From Sulfurospirillum sp036802865 (lineage in GTDB: Bacteria; Campylobacterota; Campylobacteria; Campylobacterales; Sulfurospirillaceae): a stretch of 64,000 nt of DNA. Location: contig NZ_DAIRVK010000001.1 in the NCBI RefSeq assembly GCF_036802865.1, forward strand, positions 186,001 to 250,000, given 5' to 3'. Below the pieces are notes generated by a model. That model was not told where the DNA came from and made no database searches. It saw only the letters and a program-made list of their open reading frames with translations. Each line of letters starts with the position of its first letter. Within the stretch, counting starts at the first letter, position 1. A program made the translations under genes and the position numbers. Shown here one piece after another: positions 16,924-26,065 of the stretch.

Positions 16924-18012
16924 ATGCTCGTTCATATTTGTTGCTCCGTTGACAGTCACTTTTTTTTACAAAAACTTCAAAAAAATTATCCAGGAGAGAA
17001 GCTTGTAGGTTTCTTTTATGACCCCAATATTCATCCGTTTAGTGAACATGAACTCAGACTTCTTGATGTAAAACGCAGTTGCGCTAAGTTGGGTATTCCA
17101 TTACATGTAGGTGCGTATAACTATGAAGGATGGATCGAGGCAGTTCGAGGTTTAGAAGGTGAGCCTGAAAAAGGCAAACGCTGTCAAGTATGCTTCGATA
17201 ACAGGTTAGAAATGAGTGCTCAAAAAGCACTAGAACTAGGCGAAAAAGTGATAACAACCACATTGCTAACAAGCCCTAAAAAATCATTGGATCAATTGGA
17301 AAAAGCTTTACGCTCCATTGCTGATCAGTACCATTTAGACATTGTGGCACCTGATTTTAGAAAAAATGGTGGTACCCAAGAACAGTTTGTACTCGCCAAA
17401 GAGGCGATGTTGTATCATCAAGATTATTGTGGGTGCATTTTTGCGTTAAGTGTACAAAGAGAACAGCAAAAAAGATGGGCAGATGAACTAAGTTCTCCTG
17501 TACGACCTCAAATTTTACCCTCTTCTATTGAAGATCGCATAGACCTATATGAAAAAGTGATGGAGCTTGAAACAAAAGAGACTCCTTTTAAACTTGTGCG
17601 TGAAAAATTTTTAAATTATAGATTACTCCGTGCATGGATTAAGAACAGCCAAAAAGAGGTTATTCCTAGCTATATCTTATTTTACTCTGTATGTAAAAAA
17701 GAGCATGTCAAAGCAAAAATCGAGACGATTATTCAAGATATAGGTTTCTTAAATAAAGAAGAAGCACGGTTTATTTCGCTTAAAATGTTCAATACCTTTG
17801 CCAATACGCATTACAGAAACGTCCAAGAAATGCTACAAAATCCTCCAACGATTGCAGTAGAAATGGCTTTTAGAAACAGTATTATAATGTCACCATTTAC
17901 CTCTTTAACCCCTCTTATTGTACTCGATGAGGTTAAAATAGAGTCATATGAACTCTTCATTCAAAGTTTTACCTACCCTGACATTAGAGAAAATTTAGTA
18001 TTAATTAGCTAA
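16924..18012 (+). CDS. queH: Epoxyqueuosine reductase, QueH type
   Basis: Last step of queuosine tRNA modification, reducing epoxyqueuosine, by the cobalamin-independent QueH (DUF208) family. The start MLVHICCSVDS is chosen because the family begins with this CC motif and because the best -10 lies between it and the longer in-frame ATG at 16855. Conserved metal/cluster cysteines are Cys6-Cys7, the CQVC pair and YCGC near residue 178. The 362 residues exceed the compact QueH core (about 200). The extra C-terminal 160 residues are rich in Lys/Glu and unassigned, although such extensions are known in Campylobacterota members (recalled). It stands upstream of fabZ, 31 nt away. Confidence 0.88.
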   Translation: MLVHICCSVDSHFFLQKLQKNYPGEKLVGFFYDPNIHPFSEHELRLLDVKRSCAKLGIPLHVGAYNYEGWIEAVRGLEGEPEKGKRCQVCFDNRLEMSAQKALELGEKVITTTLLTSPKKSLDQLEKALRSIADQYHLDIVAPDFRKNGGTQEQFVLAKEAMLYHQDYCGCIFALSVQREQQKRWADELSSPVRPQILPSSIEDRIDLYEKVMELETKETPFKLVREKFLNYRLLRAWIKNSQKEVIPSYILFYSVCKKEHVKAKIETIIQDIGFLNKEEARFISLKMFNTFANTHYRNVQEMLQNPPTIAVEMAFRNSIIMSPFTSLTPLIVLDEVKIESYELFIQSFTYPDIRENLVLIS

Positions 18013-18043
18013 AATATTAGAATTTTGTTAGAAGGTTTCAAAG

Positions 18044-18493
18044 ATGTTAATTGATGTTGTAGAGATTCAAAAAATACTTCCCCATCGCTTCCCTTTTTTA
18101 CTGGTCGATAGAATAACGGGGCTTGTTCCAGGTGAGTCTATCGAAGGTTTTAAAAATATTACGATTGGTGAGCAGATTTTCCAAGGACACTTTCCCGATC
18201 ATCCTATTTACCCAGGCGTTATGATTATTGAGGGTATGGCACAAGCCGGTGGGGTACTTGCATTTAAAAGTATGGATGAAGAAAAGCAAGAAGATACAAA
18301 AGAAAAAGTAGTTTATTTTATGAGTATCGATAATGCTAAATTTAGAAGTCCTGTTAAACCAGGAGATCAACTGGTTTACAAACTCACTGTTCTAAAACAC
18401 AGAGGTAATATTTGGGTTTTAGATGCAAAAGCTTATGTTGATGACAAGCTTGTTGCTGAAGCAGAATTAAAAGCTATGATTGTGGACAAATAA
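18044..18493 (+). CDS. fabZ: 3-hydroxyacyl-ACP dehydratase FabZ
   Basis: Dehydrates 3-hydroxyacyl-ACP in fatty acid elongation; its substrate pool is shared with LpxA. The 149-residue hot-dog protein has the family signature LPHRFPFLLVDR, the catalytic His49 in GHFPDHPIYPG and Glu63 in IIEGMAQ. A Shine-Dalgarno AGAAGG precedes the ATG. lpxA starts one base after its stop codon, the classic pairing that balances phospholipid and lipid A synthesis. Confidence 0.97.
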   Translation: MLIDVVEIQKILPHRFPFLLVDRITGLVPGESIEGFKNITIGEQIFQGHFPDHPIYPGVMIIEGMAQAGGVLAFKSMDEEKQEDTKEKVVYFMSIDNAKFRSPVKPGDQLVYKLTVLKHRGNIWVLDAKAYVDDKLVAEAELKAMIVDK

Positions 18494-18494
18494 C

Positions 18495-19289
18495 ATGCCA
18501 AATATTCACCCAACTGCCATTGTTGAAGAGGGAGCGAGTTTAGCTGACGATGTAAAAATCGGAGCTTATGCGTTTGTATCTAAAGATACCACACTCAAAA
18601 GTGGTGTTGAGGTGATGCAAGGAGCGCAAATCTATGGTGAGACTAAGGTTGGAGAAGATACCAAGATCTGTCCTTACGCTGTCATTGGTATGCCCCCACA
18701 AGATACAGGCTATACACCAGAAGATGATGTACGCGTTGAAATAGGTCGCAATGTTATGATCCGCGAATTTGTAACGATCAACGCAGGTACCAAAAAAGGT
18801 GGCGGTGTTACACGTATTGGTAATAACTGTTTTATTATGATTTATTGCCATATTGCGCATGATTGCCAAGTAGGCAATAATGTCATTATGGCAAATAACG
18901 CTACATTGGCAGGACATGTGCATATAGGCTCTTTCACGGTTATTGGTGGTATGACACCAATTCATCAGTTTGTCCATATTGGAGAAGGTGTTATGATCGG
19001 TGGAGCGAGTGCGGTGAGTCAAGACATTCCTCATTTCTGCCTTGCTGAGGGTAATCGAGCCGTTGTTCGAGGCCTTAATAGCGTTGGTTTAAAACGTCGT
19101 TTTGAACGAGAAGATATTACGGCTATTCAAAGTGCCTATAAACAACTTTTTAGAAGTGAAAACCCTATAAAAGAAACTGCTGCGAAATTGTTAGCAAGTG
19201 AAACGAACGAAAAAGTATTGCAAATGTGCAATTTTATTATGGAGTCCACACGAGGCATTCCATTTGAGAGGAAAAATAATGGTCAATAG
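18495..19289 (+). CDS. lpxA: UDP-N-acetylglucosamine acyltransferase
   Basis: First step of lipid A synthesis, transferring a 3-hydroxyacyl chain to UDP-GlcNAc. The 264-residue protein is a left-handed beta-helix with hexapeptide repeats throughout (KIGAYAFV, KICPYAVIG, RIGNNCFIM, HIGSFTVIGG). The HIAHD motif gives His119 and His122, the second aligning with the catalytic base of E. coli LpxA. I start it at the ATG at 18495 (MPNIHPTAIV), one base after the fabZ stop; a TTG 15 nt upstream lies inside fabZ and is less likely. It overlaps clpX by 11 nt. Confidence 0.96.
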   Translation: MPNIHPTAIVEEGASLADDVKIGAYAFVSKDTTLKSGVEVMQGAQIYGETKVGEDTKICPYAVIGMPPQDTGYTPEDDVRVEIGRNVMIREFVTINAGTKKGGGVTRIGNNCFIMIYCHIAHDCQVGNNVIMANNATLAGHVHIGSFTVIGGMTPIHQFVHIGEGVMIGGASAVSQDIPHFCLAEGNRAVVRGLNSVGLKRRFEREDITAIQSAYKQLFRSENPIKETAAKLLASETNEKVLQMCNFIMESTRGIPFERKNNGQ

Positions 19290-20511
19290 AGAGTGTAGTT
19301 TTTGTGGCACGAAAGAGAGTAGTGACACAAGGTTGATCGCAGGTGATGATGTTTTTATCTGTGAGCATTGTGTCATTTCAGCCCATAAAATCTTTTTTGG
19401 AGAAATCCCAGAGCCTTCGCTAAGTAGTAGTGAAGAGCCATTTAACCAAGAGCTTTTAGCTCCAAAAGAGTTGAAGAAAGTACTCGATGATTTTGTCATT
19501 GGACAAGACCAAGCAAAAAAGATTTTTTCTGTGGGTGTTTATAACCACTATAAAAGAATTTTTAAACAAAGTACCATTGCAGATGATACTGAAATCTCTA
19601 AATCTAATATTTTACTCATTGGACCAACAGGTAGTGGTAAAACATTGATGGCACAAACTTTAGCGCGTTTCTTAGATGTACCAATTGCTATCTCAGATGC
19701 GACAAGTTTAACGGAAGCTGGTTATGTGGGTGAAGATGTTGAAAACATTCTTACAAAGTTGCTTCAATGTGCCAATGGTGATATTAAAAAAGCAGAACAA
19801 GGTATTGTTTTTATTGATGAGATCGATAAGATTGCCCGTATGAGTGAAAACCGCTCAATCACCAGAGATGTTTCAGGTGAAGGTGTTCAACAAGCACTGC
19901 TTAAAATCATTGAAGGAAGTGTTGTAAACATTCCACCAAAAGGTGGACGTAAACACCCTAACCAAGATTTTATTCAGATCGATACCACTAACATTTTATT
20001 TGTGTGTGCAGGAGCTTTTGATGGTTTAGAAGAGATCATCAAACGTCGTATCGGTAAAAATGTGCTTGGTTTTGAGCAAGAAAAACGTACAAAGAGCCAG
20101 GATGAAGGGCTTTTTGATTTGGTAGAACCTGATGATTTAGTGCATTATGGATTGATTCCAGAACTTATTGGCCGTTTACATGTAACAGCAAAACTTTCAC
20201 CAATTACGCAAGAAGATATGGTGCGTATTTTGACAGAGCCTAAAAATGCGATTTACAAACAGTATAAAAAATTGTTTGCAATTGATAATGTTGAACTTTC
20301 ATTTGAAAAAGAAGCGCTGGATTCTGTGGCTGAGCTTGCAATTAAGCGTAAAACAGGTGCACGTGGACTTCGCAGTATTATGGAAGACATTATGGTAGAT
20401 GTTATGTATGAGCTTCCAGAATTAAATGGCTATGAAGTGATGATTACCAAAGATGTGGTTACAAAAGGTGAAAAACCGCTTTATATCAAAAAAGATAAAA
20501 AAAGTGCGTAA
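19279..20511 (+). CDS. clpX: ATP-dependent Clp protease ATP-binding subunit ClpX
   Basis: AAA+ unfoldase that feeds substrates to ClpP. The start MVNRECSFCG is set by the Shine-Dalgarno GAGAGG in the end of lpxA and by the N-terminal zinc-binding domain (Cys6, Cys9, Cys28, Cys31). The open frame continues upstream inside lpxA without meaning. Walker A GPTGSGKT, Walker B VFIDEIDK, the RKHP-containing segment of the sensor region and the C-terminal KRKTGARGLRSIMED sensor-2 Arg are all present. Length is 410 residues, normal. clpP is not in the window. Confidence 0.97.
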   Translation: MVNRECSFCGTKESSDTRLIAGDDVFICEHCVISAHKIFFGEIPEPSLSSSEEPFNQELLAPKELKKVLDDFVIGQDQAKKIFSVGVYNHYKRIFKQSTIADDTEISKSNILLIGPTGSGKTLMAQTLARFLDVPIAISDATSLTEAGYVGEDVENILTKLLQCANGDIKKAEQGIVFIDEIDKIARMSENRSITRDVSGEGVQQALLKIIEGSVVNIPPKGGRKHPNQDFIQIDTTNILFVCAGAFDGLEEIIKRRIGKNVLGFEQEKRTKSQDEGLFDLVEPDDLVHYGLIPELIGRLHVTAKLSPITQEDMVRILTEPKNAIYKQYKKLFAIDNVELSFEKEALDSVAELAIKRKTGARGLRSIMEDIMVDVMYELPELNGYEVMITKDVVTKGEKPLYIKKDKKSA

Positions 20512-20526
20512 AAAAGGATTGATGAA

Positions 20527-21561
20527 ATGATTTTGGACAAGATAATAGGATTTTTCTCAAGTGATATGAGTATTGACCTTGGAACGGCAAATACATTGGT
20601 ATTGGTCAAAGGTAAAGGTATTATTATCAATGAGCCTTCCGTTGTTGCCGTACAACGTAACCGCTATGGTAAACAAAATATCTTAGCAGTCGGTCAAGAG
20701 GCAAAAAACATGGTGGGTAAAACACCAGGTGATATTGAAGCGATCCGCCCAATGCGTGATGGTGTTATTGCTGATTTTGATATGACTGAAAAGATGATTC
20801 GTTACTTCATTGAAAAAGCACACAGAAGAAAAAGCTTTTTACGTCCTCGTATTATCATTTGTGTTCCATACGGTCTTACGCAAGTTGAGCGTAAAGCGGT
20901 ACGTGAGTCTGCGATGAGTGCAGGTGCGCGTGAAGTTTTCTTGATTGAAGAGCCTATGGCAGCTGCGATTGGTGCGGGTCTTCCTGTACGTGAGCCACAA
21001 GGTAGCTTAGTGGTTGACATCGGTGGTGGTACTACTGAGATTGGTGTTGTATCTTTAGGTGGTTTGGTTATCAGTAAATCGATCCGTGTTGCGGGTGACA
21101 AAATTGATATGGCCATTGTGGATTATGTTAAGAAAAAATACAACCTTCTCATTGGTGAGCGAACCGGCGAAGAGATTAAAATTGCTATTGGTTCAGCTGT
21201 TCCTATGGATGAACCACTCTCTATGATGGTTAAAGGTCGCGATCAGGTCAGTGGACTTTTAAGTCGTATTGAACTCTCTAGTGAAGACGTCAGAGATGCG
21301 ATTAAAGAGCCTTTAAAAGAGATTGCCGATGCTCTCAAAGATGTACTCGAAGTTATGCCGCCTGATCTTGCTGGAGATATCGTTGAAAACGGCGTTGTCC
21401 TTACAGGTGGCGGTGCATTGATTCGTGGATTTGACAAATACCTTTCAGACATTGTTAAGTTGCCTGTTTTTGTTGCAGATGAGCCACTTTTAGCGGTTGC
21501 AAAAGGTACAGGAAAAGCGCTCGAAGAGATTGAACTTTTACAACAATTGTCGAATGAGTAA
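20527..21561 (+). CDS. mreB: Rod shape-determining protein MreB
   Basis: Actin-like cytoskeletal protein guiding lateral wall growth. The 344-residue sequence has the phosphate-1 loop DLGTANTLV, the EEPMAAAIGAGLPV core and phosphate-2 DIGGGTTEIGVV, and the adenosine loop GGGALIRGF. The N-terminal IIGFFSSDMSIDLG resembles the membrane-binding end of MreB. It lies 15 nt after clpX and overlaps mreC by 8 nt, so a clpX-mreB-mreC transcript is likely. mreD is not next to it. Confidence 0.97.
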   Translation: MILDKIIGFFSSDMSIDLGTANTLVLVKGKGIIINEPSVVAVQRNRYGKQNILAVGQEAKNMVGKTPGDIEAIRPMRDGVIADFDMTEKMIRYFIEKAHRRKSFLRPRIIICVPYGLTQVERKAVRESAMSAGAREVFLIEEPMAAAIGAGLPVREPQGSLVVDIGGGTTEIGVVSLGGLVISKSIRVAGDKIDMAIVDYVKKKYNLLIGERTGEEIKIAIGSAVPMDEPLSMMVKGRDQVSGLLSRIELSSEDVRDAIKEPLKEIADALKDVLEVMPPDLAGDIVENGVVLTGGGALIRGFDKYLSDIVKLPVFVADEPLLAVAKGTGKALEEIELLQQLSNE

Positions 21562-22300
21562 AATTAAAATTATCATTTTGTTGAGTATCTTTGTGTTTGT
21601 ATCGTTTAGGTACAGCACAGAGGCTCGACATATCATAGGTGGCGTTAACACAAAGATTCTCGCTTCCTATGTTGATATGAAAATGCGTATTCAGGAAAAA
21701 ATCGATGAGCATCTTTCTCAACAAGAAGAGATTCAGCGGTTACGTTCTGAAAATCAAACATTACAAAAATCAGCTGTTCTTTCCATCGCTTTTGCAAGTA
21801 AACTCAGTGACATGCTTAAAGAGCACAATGTCTCTGGATATCATCCTAGCGTGACAATGGTTGAGTCCATTGGCTATACCAATCTTAATGACTATGGAAA
21901 AGTATGGTTAAAGTTTGATGCGTTTGATCAAAATAAGATTTATGGGCTACTGCAACAAGGCTATGCGGCAGGGATTGTTGTAGCAAATGATGGACATCCT
22001 CAAGGTTTATTGTTGAGTGATCCTAAAGCTATTTTTGCAGTCTATGTTGGAAATCAAAAAATGCAAGGAATTGCCCAAGGTAATCGTAAAGAAGTTCTTG
22101 TTAAATACATCTCGCAGTGGTTACAGCCTCAAGTCGGAGACGAAGTCATTACAAGTGGACTGGATCAGATCTTTTTTGAGGGAATTAAAGTCGGTGTTGT
22201 AACCGAAGTAATCGATGAAGAATCATCAAAAACCGTTGTTGTAAAACCTTATGTAACAACACATGTACCATCTTATATGCATGTGATTGTACAAAACTAG
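21554..22300 (+). CDS. mreC: Cell shape-determining protein MreC
   Basis: Bitopic periplasmic partner of MreB that organises the elongasome. I start it at ATG 21554 (MSKIKIIILLSIFVFVSF), which overlaps the mreB stop by 8 nt; an earlier in-frame start lies wholly inside mreB. Residues 4-20 form the membrane anchor, residues 45-75 a coiled coil (EEIQRLRSENQTLQKS), and the rest the beta-barrel pair, ending DEVITSGLDQIFFEGIKVGVVTEV, a well-conserved MreC stretch. Length 248 residues is typical for Campylobacterota. Confidence 0.92.
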   Translation: MSKIKIIILLSIFVFVSFRYSTEARHIIGGVNTKILASYVDMKMRIQEKIDEHLSQQEEIQRLRSENQTLQKSAVLSIAFASKLSDMLKEHNVSGYHPSVTMVESIGYTNLNDYGKVWLKFDAFDQNKIYGLLQQGYAAGIVVANDGHPQGLLLSDPKAIFAVYVGNQKMQGIAQGNRKEVLVKYISQWLQPQVGDEVITSGLDQIFFEGIKVGVVTEVIDEESSKTVVVKPYVTTHVPSYMHVIVQN

Positions 22301-22305
22301 TCTTG

Positions 22306-22332
22306 AACCCAGAACCTAAGAGGTGTTGGGTT
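22306..22332 (+). other. Imperfect hairpin between mreC and carB
   Basis: AACCCA pairs with TGGGTT, and inside it ACCT pairs with AGGT around a 3-nt loop. No T-tract follows. It could be a weak terminator after mreC or a leader structure of carB; the sequence does not decide. Confidence 0.3.
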
Positions 22333-22361
22333 GAATACTACATGTAGATTAAAGGAAAAAG

Positions 22362-25300
22362 ATGCCAAAACGTCAAGATATTAAAACCATATTATTAATC
22401 GGATCAGGTCCTATTGTCATCGGGCAGGCATGTGAGTTTGACTATTCAGGAACCCAAGCGGCAAAAACTTTAAAAGAACTTGGATACAGAGTTGTTCTTG
22501 TTAACTCCAATCCAGCAACCATTATGACAGATCCTGAATTTGCAGACCGAACGTATATTGAACCAATTACACCTGAAGTGATTGCACGCATTATTGAGAA
22601 AGAGAGCGTTGATGCTGTGCTTCCAACGATGGGCGGGCAAACAGCACTCAATGTTGCTATGAGTATGCATGAACAAGGTATGTTAGAAGGCATTAAATTT
22701 TTAGGAGCAAATCCAGCTGCCATCAAAAAAGGTGAAGATAGACAAGCATTTAAAGAAGCGATGATTAAAATAGGTATGGATTTACCTATTAGCGCGTATG
22801 CATATAATTTAGAAGAGGCGTATGCAGCAGCTGAAAAAATCGGCTTTCCTCTTATTATTCGTGCTTCTTACACTCTAGCAGGTGGTGGTAGTGGTGTTGC
22901 ATATAACATTGATGAATTTAAAGAGCTTGCAATGGCAGGTATTGATGCCAGTCCTATTAATGAGATTTTGATCGAAGAGTCACTCCTAGGTTGGAAAGAG
23001 TATGAGATGGAAGTTATTCGTGATCATGCCGATAACTGTATTATCGTCTGCTCCATCGAAAACTTTGACCCAATGGGTGTGCATACGGGAGATAGTATTA
23101 CCATCGCTCCGGCATTGACTTTAACCGATAAAGAGTACCAACGTATGCGAAATGCATCCTTTGCAATTCTTCGTGAAATTGGTGTCGATACAGGCGGTAG
23201 TAACGTACAATTCTCAATCTGTCCTAGTACAGGTCGTATGACAGTTATTGAGATGAACCCGCGTGTAAGTCGTAGTTCTGCACTTGCTTCAAAAGCGACA
23301 GGCTATCCTATTGCCAAAGTAGCGACACTTTTAGCAGTTGGCTTTACACTCGATGAAATCAAAAATGACATTACAGGAACAGCAGCAAGCTTTGAGCCAG
23401 TTATTGACTACATCGTTACTAAAATTCCTCGTTTCACATTTGAAAAATTTCCACTAGCAGATTCAACGCTCACAACTTCGATGAAGAGTGTGGGGGAGGT
23501 TATGGCGATTGGTCGAACTTTTAAAGAGTCTTTCCAAAAAGCACTTTGCTCACTTGAGACAAATCTCAGTGGATTTGAAAGCCTTAAAGTGGATGAAGAC
23601 AAACTCAAAAATGAAATTCGTCGTCCTAATTCAGATAGAGCACTCTATGTGGGTGAAGCATTCCGTAGAGGTTATAGTGTTGAAGATGTCTTTAACTTAA
23701 GTAAAATCGATCCATGGTTTTTAAATCAAATTAAAGAAATTATTGATTTTGAGAAAAAAATTGATATGTTTATTTTGAATGATGAAACATTGTTACGTCA
23801 AGCCAAAACAATGGGCTTCTCTGACAAGATGATCGCAAAACTTATCAACAAAGAAGACAATTTAGAGCTAACAACCAATGACATCTACTTTGCACGTAAT
23901 AAACTGGGCATTGACTTTGAATATAATGAAGTCGATACATGTGGAGCAGAGTTTAAAGCATTAACACCATACCTTTACTCTACAACCAATGTGACAAAAC
24001 TTCCTGCACAAGTAAAAGAGAATGACACACAGAAAAAAGTTATGATTATCGGTGGAGGACCTAACAGAATTGGTCAAGGTATTGAGTTTGACTACTGTTG
24101 TGTTCATGCTGCGTACGCGTTAAATGACTTGGGTGTTAAAACAATTATGTATAACTGTAACCCAGAAACCGTTTCAACAGATTACGACACCAGCGATATT
24201 CTCTACTTTGAGCCGATTGATTTAGAGCACGTCAGAAGCGTAGTTGAAAAAGAAAATCCAGATGGTATCATTGTTCATTTTGGTGGACAAACACCACTTA
24301 AACTTGCGAAGCGATTAACAGTTATGGGCGCAAAAATTATCGGTACAACCGCTCGTGTGATTGATATGGCAGAAGATAGAGAGAAATTCTCAAAGTTTAT
24401 TACCGAAAATAATATTAAACAGCCAAACAATGCAACTGCAACGAGTGAAGAAGAGGCAATCGAAAAAGCAAAAGAGATCGGTTATCCTGTTCTTGTTCGC
24501 CCAAGTTATGTTTTGGGTGGACGTGCAATGCGTATTGTTTATAACGAGAGTGAACTTCGTACTTATATGCACGAAGCAGTGAGCGTAAGCCATAATTCAC
24601 CTGTCCTTATCGACCAATTCTTAGATCGTGCTATTGAAGTTGATGTTGACGCGATCTGCGATGGTAAAGAGGTGTATATCGGTGGCATTATGCAACACAT
24701 TGAAGAAGCGGGTATTCACAGTGGTGATAGCGCATGTTCACTGCCTTCGATCAGCCTTAGCGATGAGATTCTTACCAAAATTGAGTCACAAACCAAACAA
24801 ATTGCCCTTAACCTTGGCGTTGTAGGTTTGATGAACATTCAATATGCCATTTATCAAGACGATGTTTACATGATCGAAGTAAACCCTCGTGCGAGTCGTA
24901 CAGTGCCATTTGTCAGTAAAGCGACAGGTATGCCAATGGCAAAAATCGCAACACGTGTTATGTACCAAGGAAATCTAAGAGAAGCACTTGCTTTCTATGA
25001 CAAATTTGATGTTGTACGCGAAGGCAATGGCATATTGAAACCTAAGAAATTTGACCACGTTGCTGTTAAAGAAGCGGTCTTCCCATTTAATAAACTACAA
25101 GGTGCAGACCTCATTCTAGGACCTGAGATGAAATCAACAGGCGAAGTTATGGGCATTAGCCGAAACTTCCCAGCATCATTTGCAAAAAGCCAAATTGCTT
25201 CGGCTAACGTGCTTCCAAAAAGTGGTTCAGTCTTTATCTCTTTAGTGGACATCGACAAATCATTTGCAAAAGAGATTGGTACAAAATTTGAAGCGCTTGG

Positions 25301-25619
25301 CTTTAAAGTCGTTGCAACGGGCGGCACACATAAAGCACTTCGTGATGCAGGTGTAGATGCTGAGTTTGTCTATAAAATTTCTGAAGGTCGCCCAAACATC
25401 GAAGATAAACTTAAAAATGGCGACATTGCGCTCGTGATTAACACGAGTGATAATAAATCAAGCAAAGACGATGCAAAGAAAATTCGCCAAGCGGTTCTTC
25501 GCTTTAAAATCCCATACTTTACCACTGTTTCTGCAGCAGCGGCTGCAACAACGGCGATTGAGTACATTCAAGACAAAAGCGCACTTGAGCCAAGAGCGTT
25601 GCAAGACTATCTAAACTAA
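22362..25619 (+). CDS. carB: Carbamoyl-phosphate synthase large subunit
   Basis: Makes carbamoyl phosphate from ammonia, bicarbonate and 2 ATP for pyrimidines and arginine. At 1085 residues it is full length, with two homologous ATP-grasp halves. The first begins GSGPIVIGQACEFDYSGTQA and the second near residue 565 begins IGGGPNRIGQGIEFDYCC. An MGS-like allosteric domain forms the last 140 residues (VATGGTHKALRDAG), consistent with control by UMP/ornithine. The Shine-Dalgarno AAAGGAAAA precedes the ATG. carA is not nearby. A Sua5-like gene follows after 5 nt. Confidence 0.98.
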   Translation: MPKRQDIKTILLIGSGPIVIGQACEFDYSGTQAAKTLKELGYRVVLVNSNPATIMTDPEFADRTYIEPITPEVIARIIEKESVDAVLPTMGGQTALNVAMSMHEQGMLEGIKFLGANPAAIKKGEDRQAFKEAMIKIGMDLPISAYAYNLEEAYAAAEKIGFPLIIRASYTLAGGGSGVAYNIDEFKELAMAGIDASPINEILIEESLLGWKEYEMEVIRDHADNCIIVCSIENFDPMGVHTGDSITIAPALTLTDKEYQRMRNASFAILREIGVDTGGSNVQFSICPSTGRMTVIEMNPRVSRSSALASKATGYPIAKVATLLAVGFTLDEIKNDITGTAASFEPVIDYIVTKIPRFTFEKFPLADSTLTTSMKSVGEVMAIGRTFKESFQKALCSLETNLSGFESLKVDEDKLKNEIRRPNSDRALYVGEAFRRGYSVEDVFNLSKIDPWFLNQIKEIIDFEKKIDMFILNDETLLRQAKTMGFSDKMIAKLINKEDNLELTTNDIYFARNKLGIDFEYNEVDTCGAEFKALTPYLYSTTNVTKLPAQVKENDTQKKVMIIGGGPNRIGQGIEFDYCCVHAAYALNDLGVKTIMYNCNPETVSTDYDTSDILYFEPIDLEHVRSVVEKENPDGIIVHFGGQTPLKLAKRLTVMGAKIIGTTARVIDMAEDREKFSKFITENNIKQPNNATATSEEEAIEKAKEIGYPVLVRPSYVLGGRAMRIVYNESELRTYMHEAVSVSHNSPVLIDQFLDRAIEVDVDAICDGKEVYIGGIMQHIEEAGIHSGDSACSLPSISLSDEILTKIESQTKQIALNLGVVGLMNIQYAIYQDDVYMIEVNPRASRTVPFVSKATGMPMAKIATRVMYQGNLREALAFYDKFDVVREGNGILKPKKFDHVAVKEAVFPFNKLQGADLILGPEMKSTGEVMGISRNFPASFAKSQIASANVLPKSGSVFISLVDIDKSFAKEIGTKFEALGFKVVATGGTHKALRDAGVDAEFVYKISEGRPNIEDKLKNGDIALVINTSDNKSSKDDAKKIRQAVLRFKIPYFTTVSAAAAATTAIEYIQDKSALEPRALQDYLN

Positions 25620-25624
25620 AAACC

Positions 25625-26065
25625 ATGAATCCCGACCTTGTTTATCTAGCACAAACAGAGACAACGGCGGGGTTCCTCTCCCAAAATGCGGATGCGCTAG
25701 CAACCATCAAAAATCGCCCAAGCGGCAAATCGTTTCTCATTAGTGTTGATTCACTCGCCATGCTTCGCTCTTTTACAAGAGTTGCAAAAGCACATAAAAA
25801 TCGCGTGAGAAGAGCCCGAAAAACAACCTTTGCCTACCCATGCGGTCTAGCCATTCGCGTGGTTAAAGATAAAGCACATTTACAGTTTTTGAAAAAGCTT
25901 AAATGGAGCTACTCAACTTCGTCCAACCCTAGTGGCATGGGCTTTGATGAAGTATTTGCCGAAGAAAAAGCTGATGTCATTGTTTATACTCAAAAAGGTT
26001 TTTTTGAAAATAAACCTTCATCCATTTATAAACTTGGAAAAGTAAAAATGAGGAAACTACGCTAA
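25625..26065 (+). CDS. Short Sua5/YciO/YrdC-like protein
   Basis: A 146-residue protein resembling the YrdC domain that makes threonylcarbamoyl-AMP for tRNA t6A. TETTAGFLSQNADAL corresponds to the PTDTVYGL region, IKNRPSGKSFLISV to the IKxRPxxKPL motif, and FAYPCGLAIRVVKD to the SANxSG-preceding strand. It is clearly shorter than a normal YrdC domain (about 180 residues). The second half is Lys rich, and SYSTSSNPSGMGF matches the SANPSG loop. It may be a reduced, diverged TsaC or a paralogue with another role. It lies 5 nt after carB and overlaps the next gene by one base. A similar small protein follows carB in other Campylobacterota (recalled). Confidence 0.65.
   Translation: MNPDLVYLAQTETTAGFLSQNADALATIKNRPSGKSFLISVDSLAMLRSFTRVAKAHKNRVRRARKTTFAYPCGLAIRVVKDKAHLQFLKKLKWSYSTSSNPSGMGFDEVFAEEKADVIVYTQKGFFENKPSSIYKLGKVKMRKLR

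Noticed and set aside
19198..19278. Upstream extension of clpX inside lpxA
   Set aside because: The zinc-binding N-terminus starts at 19279 with a Shine-Dalgarno, and the extension lies in lpxA coding sequence.
21497..21553. Upstream extension of mreC inside mreB
   Set aside because: The membrane anchor begins right after ATG 21554; the extension is mreB sequence in another frame.
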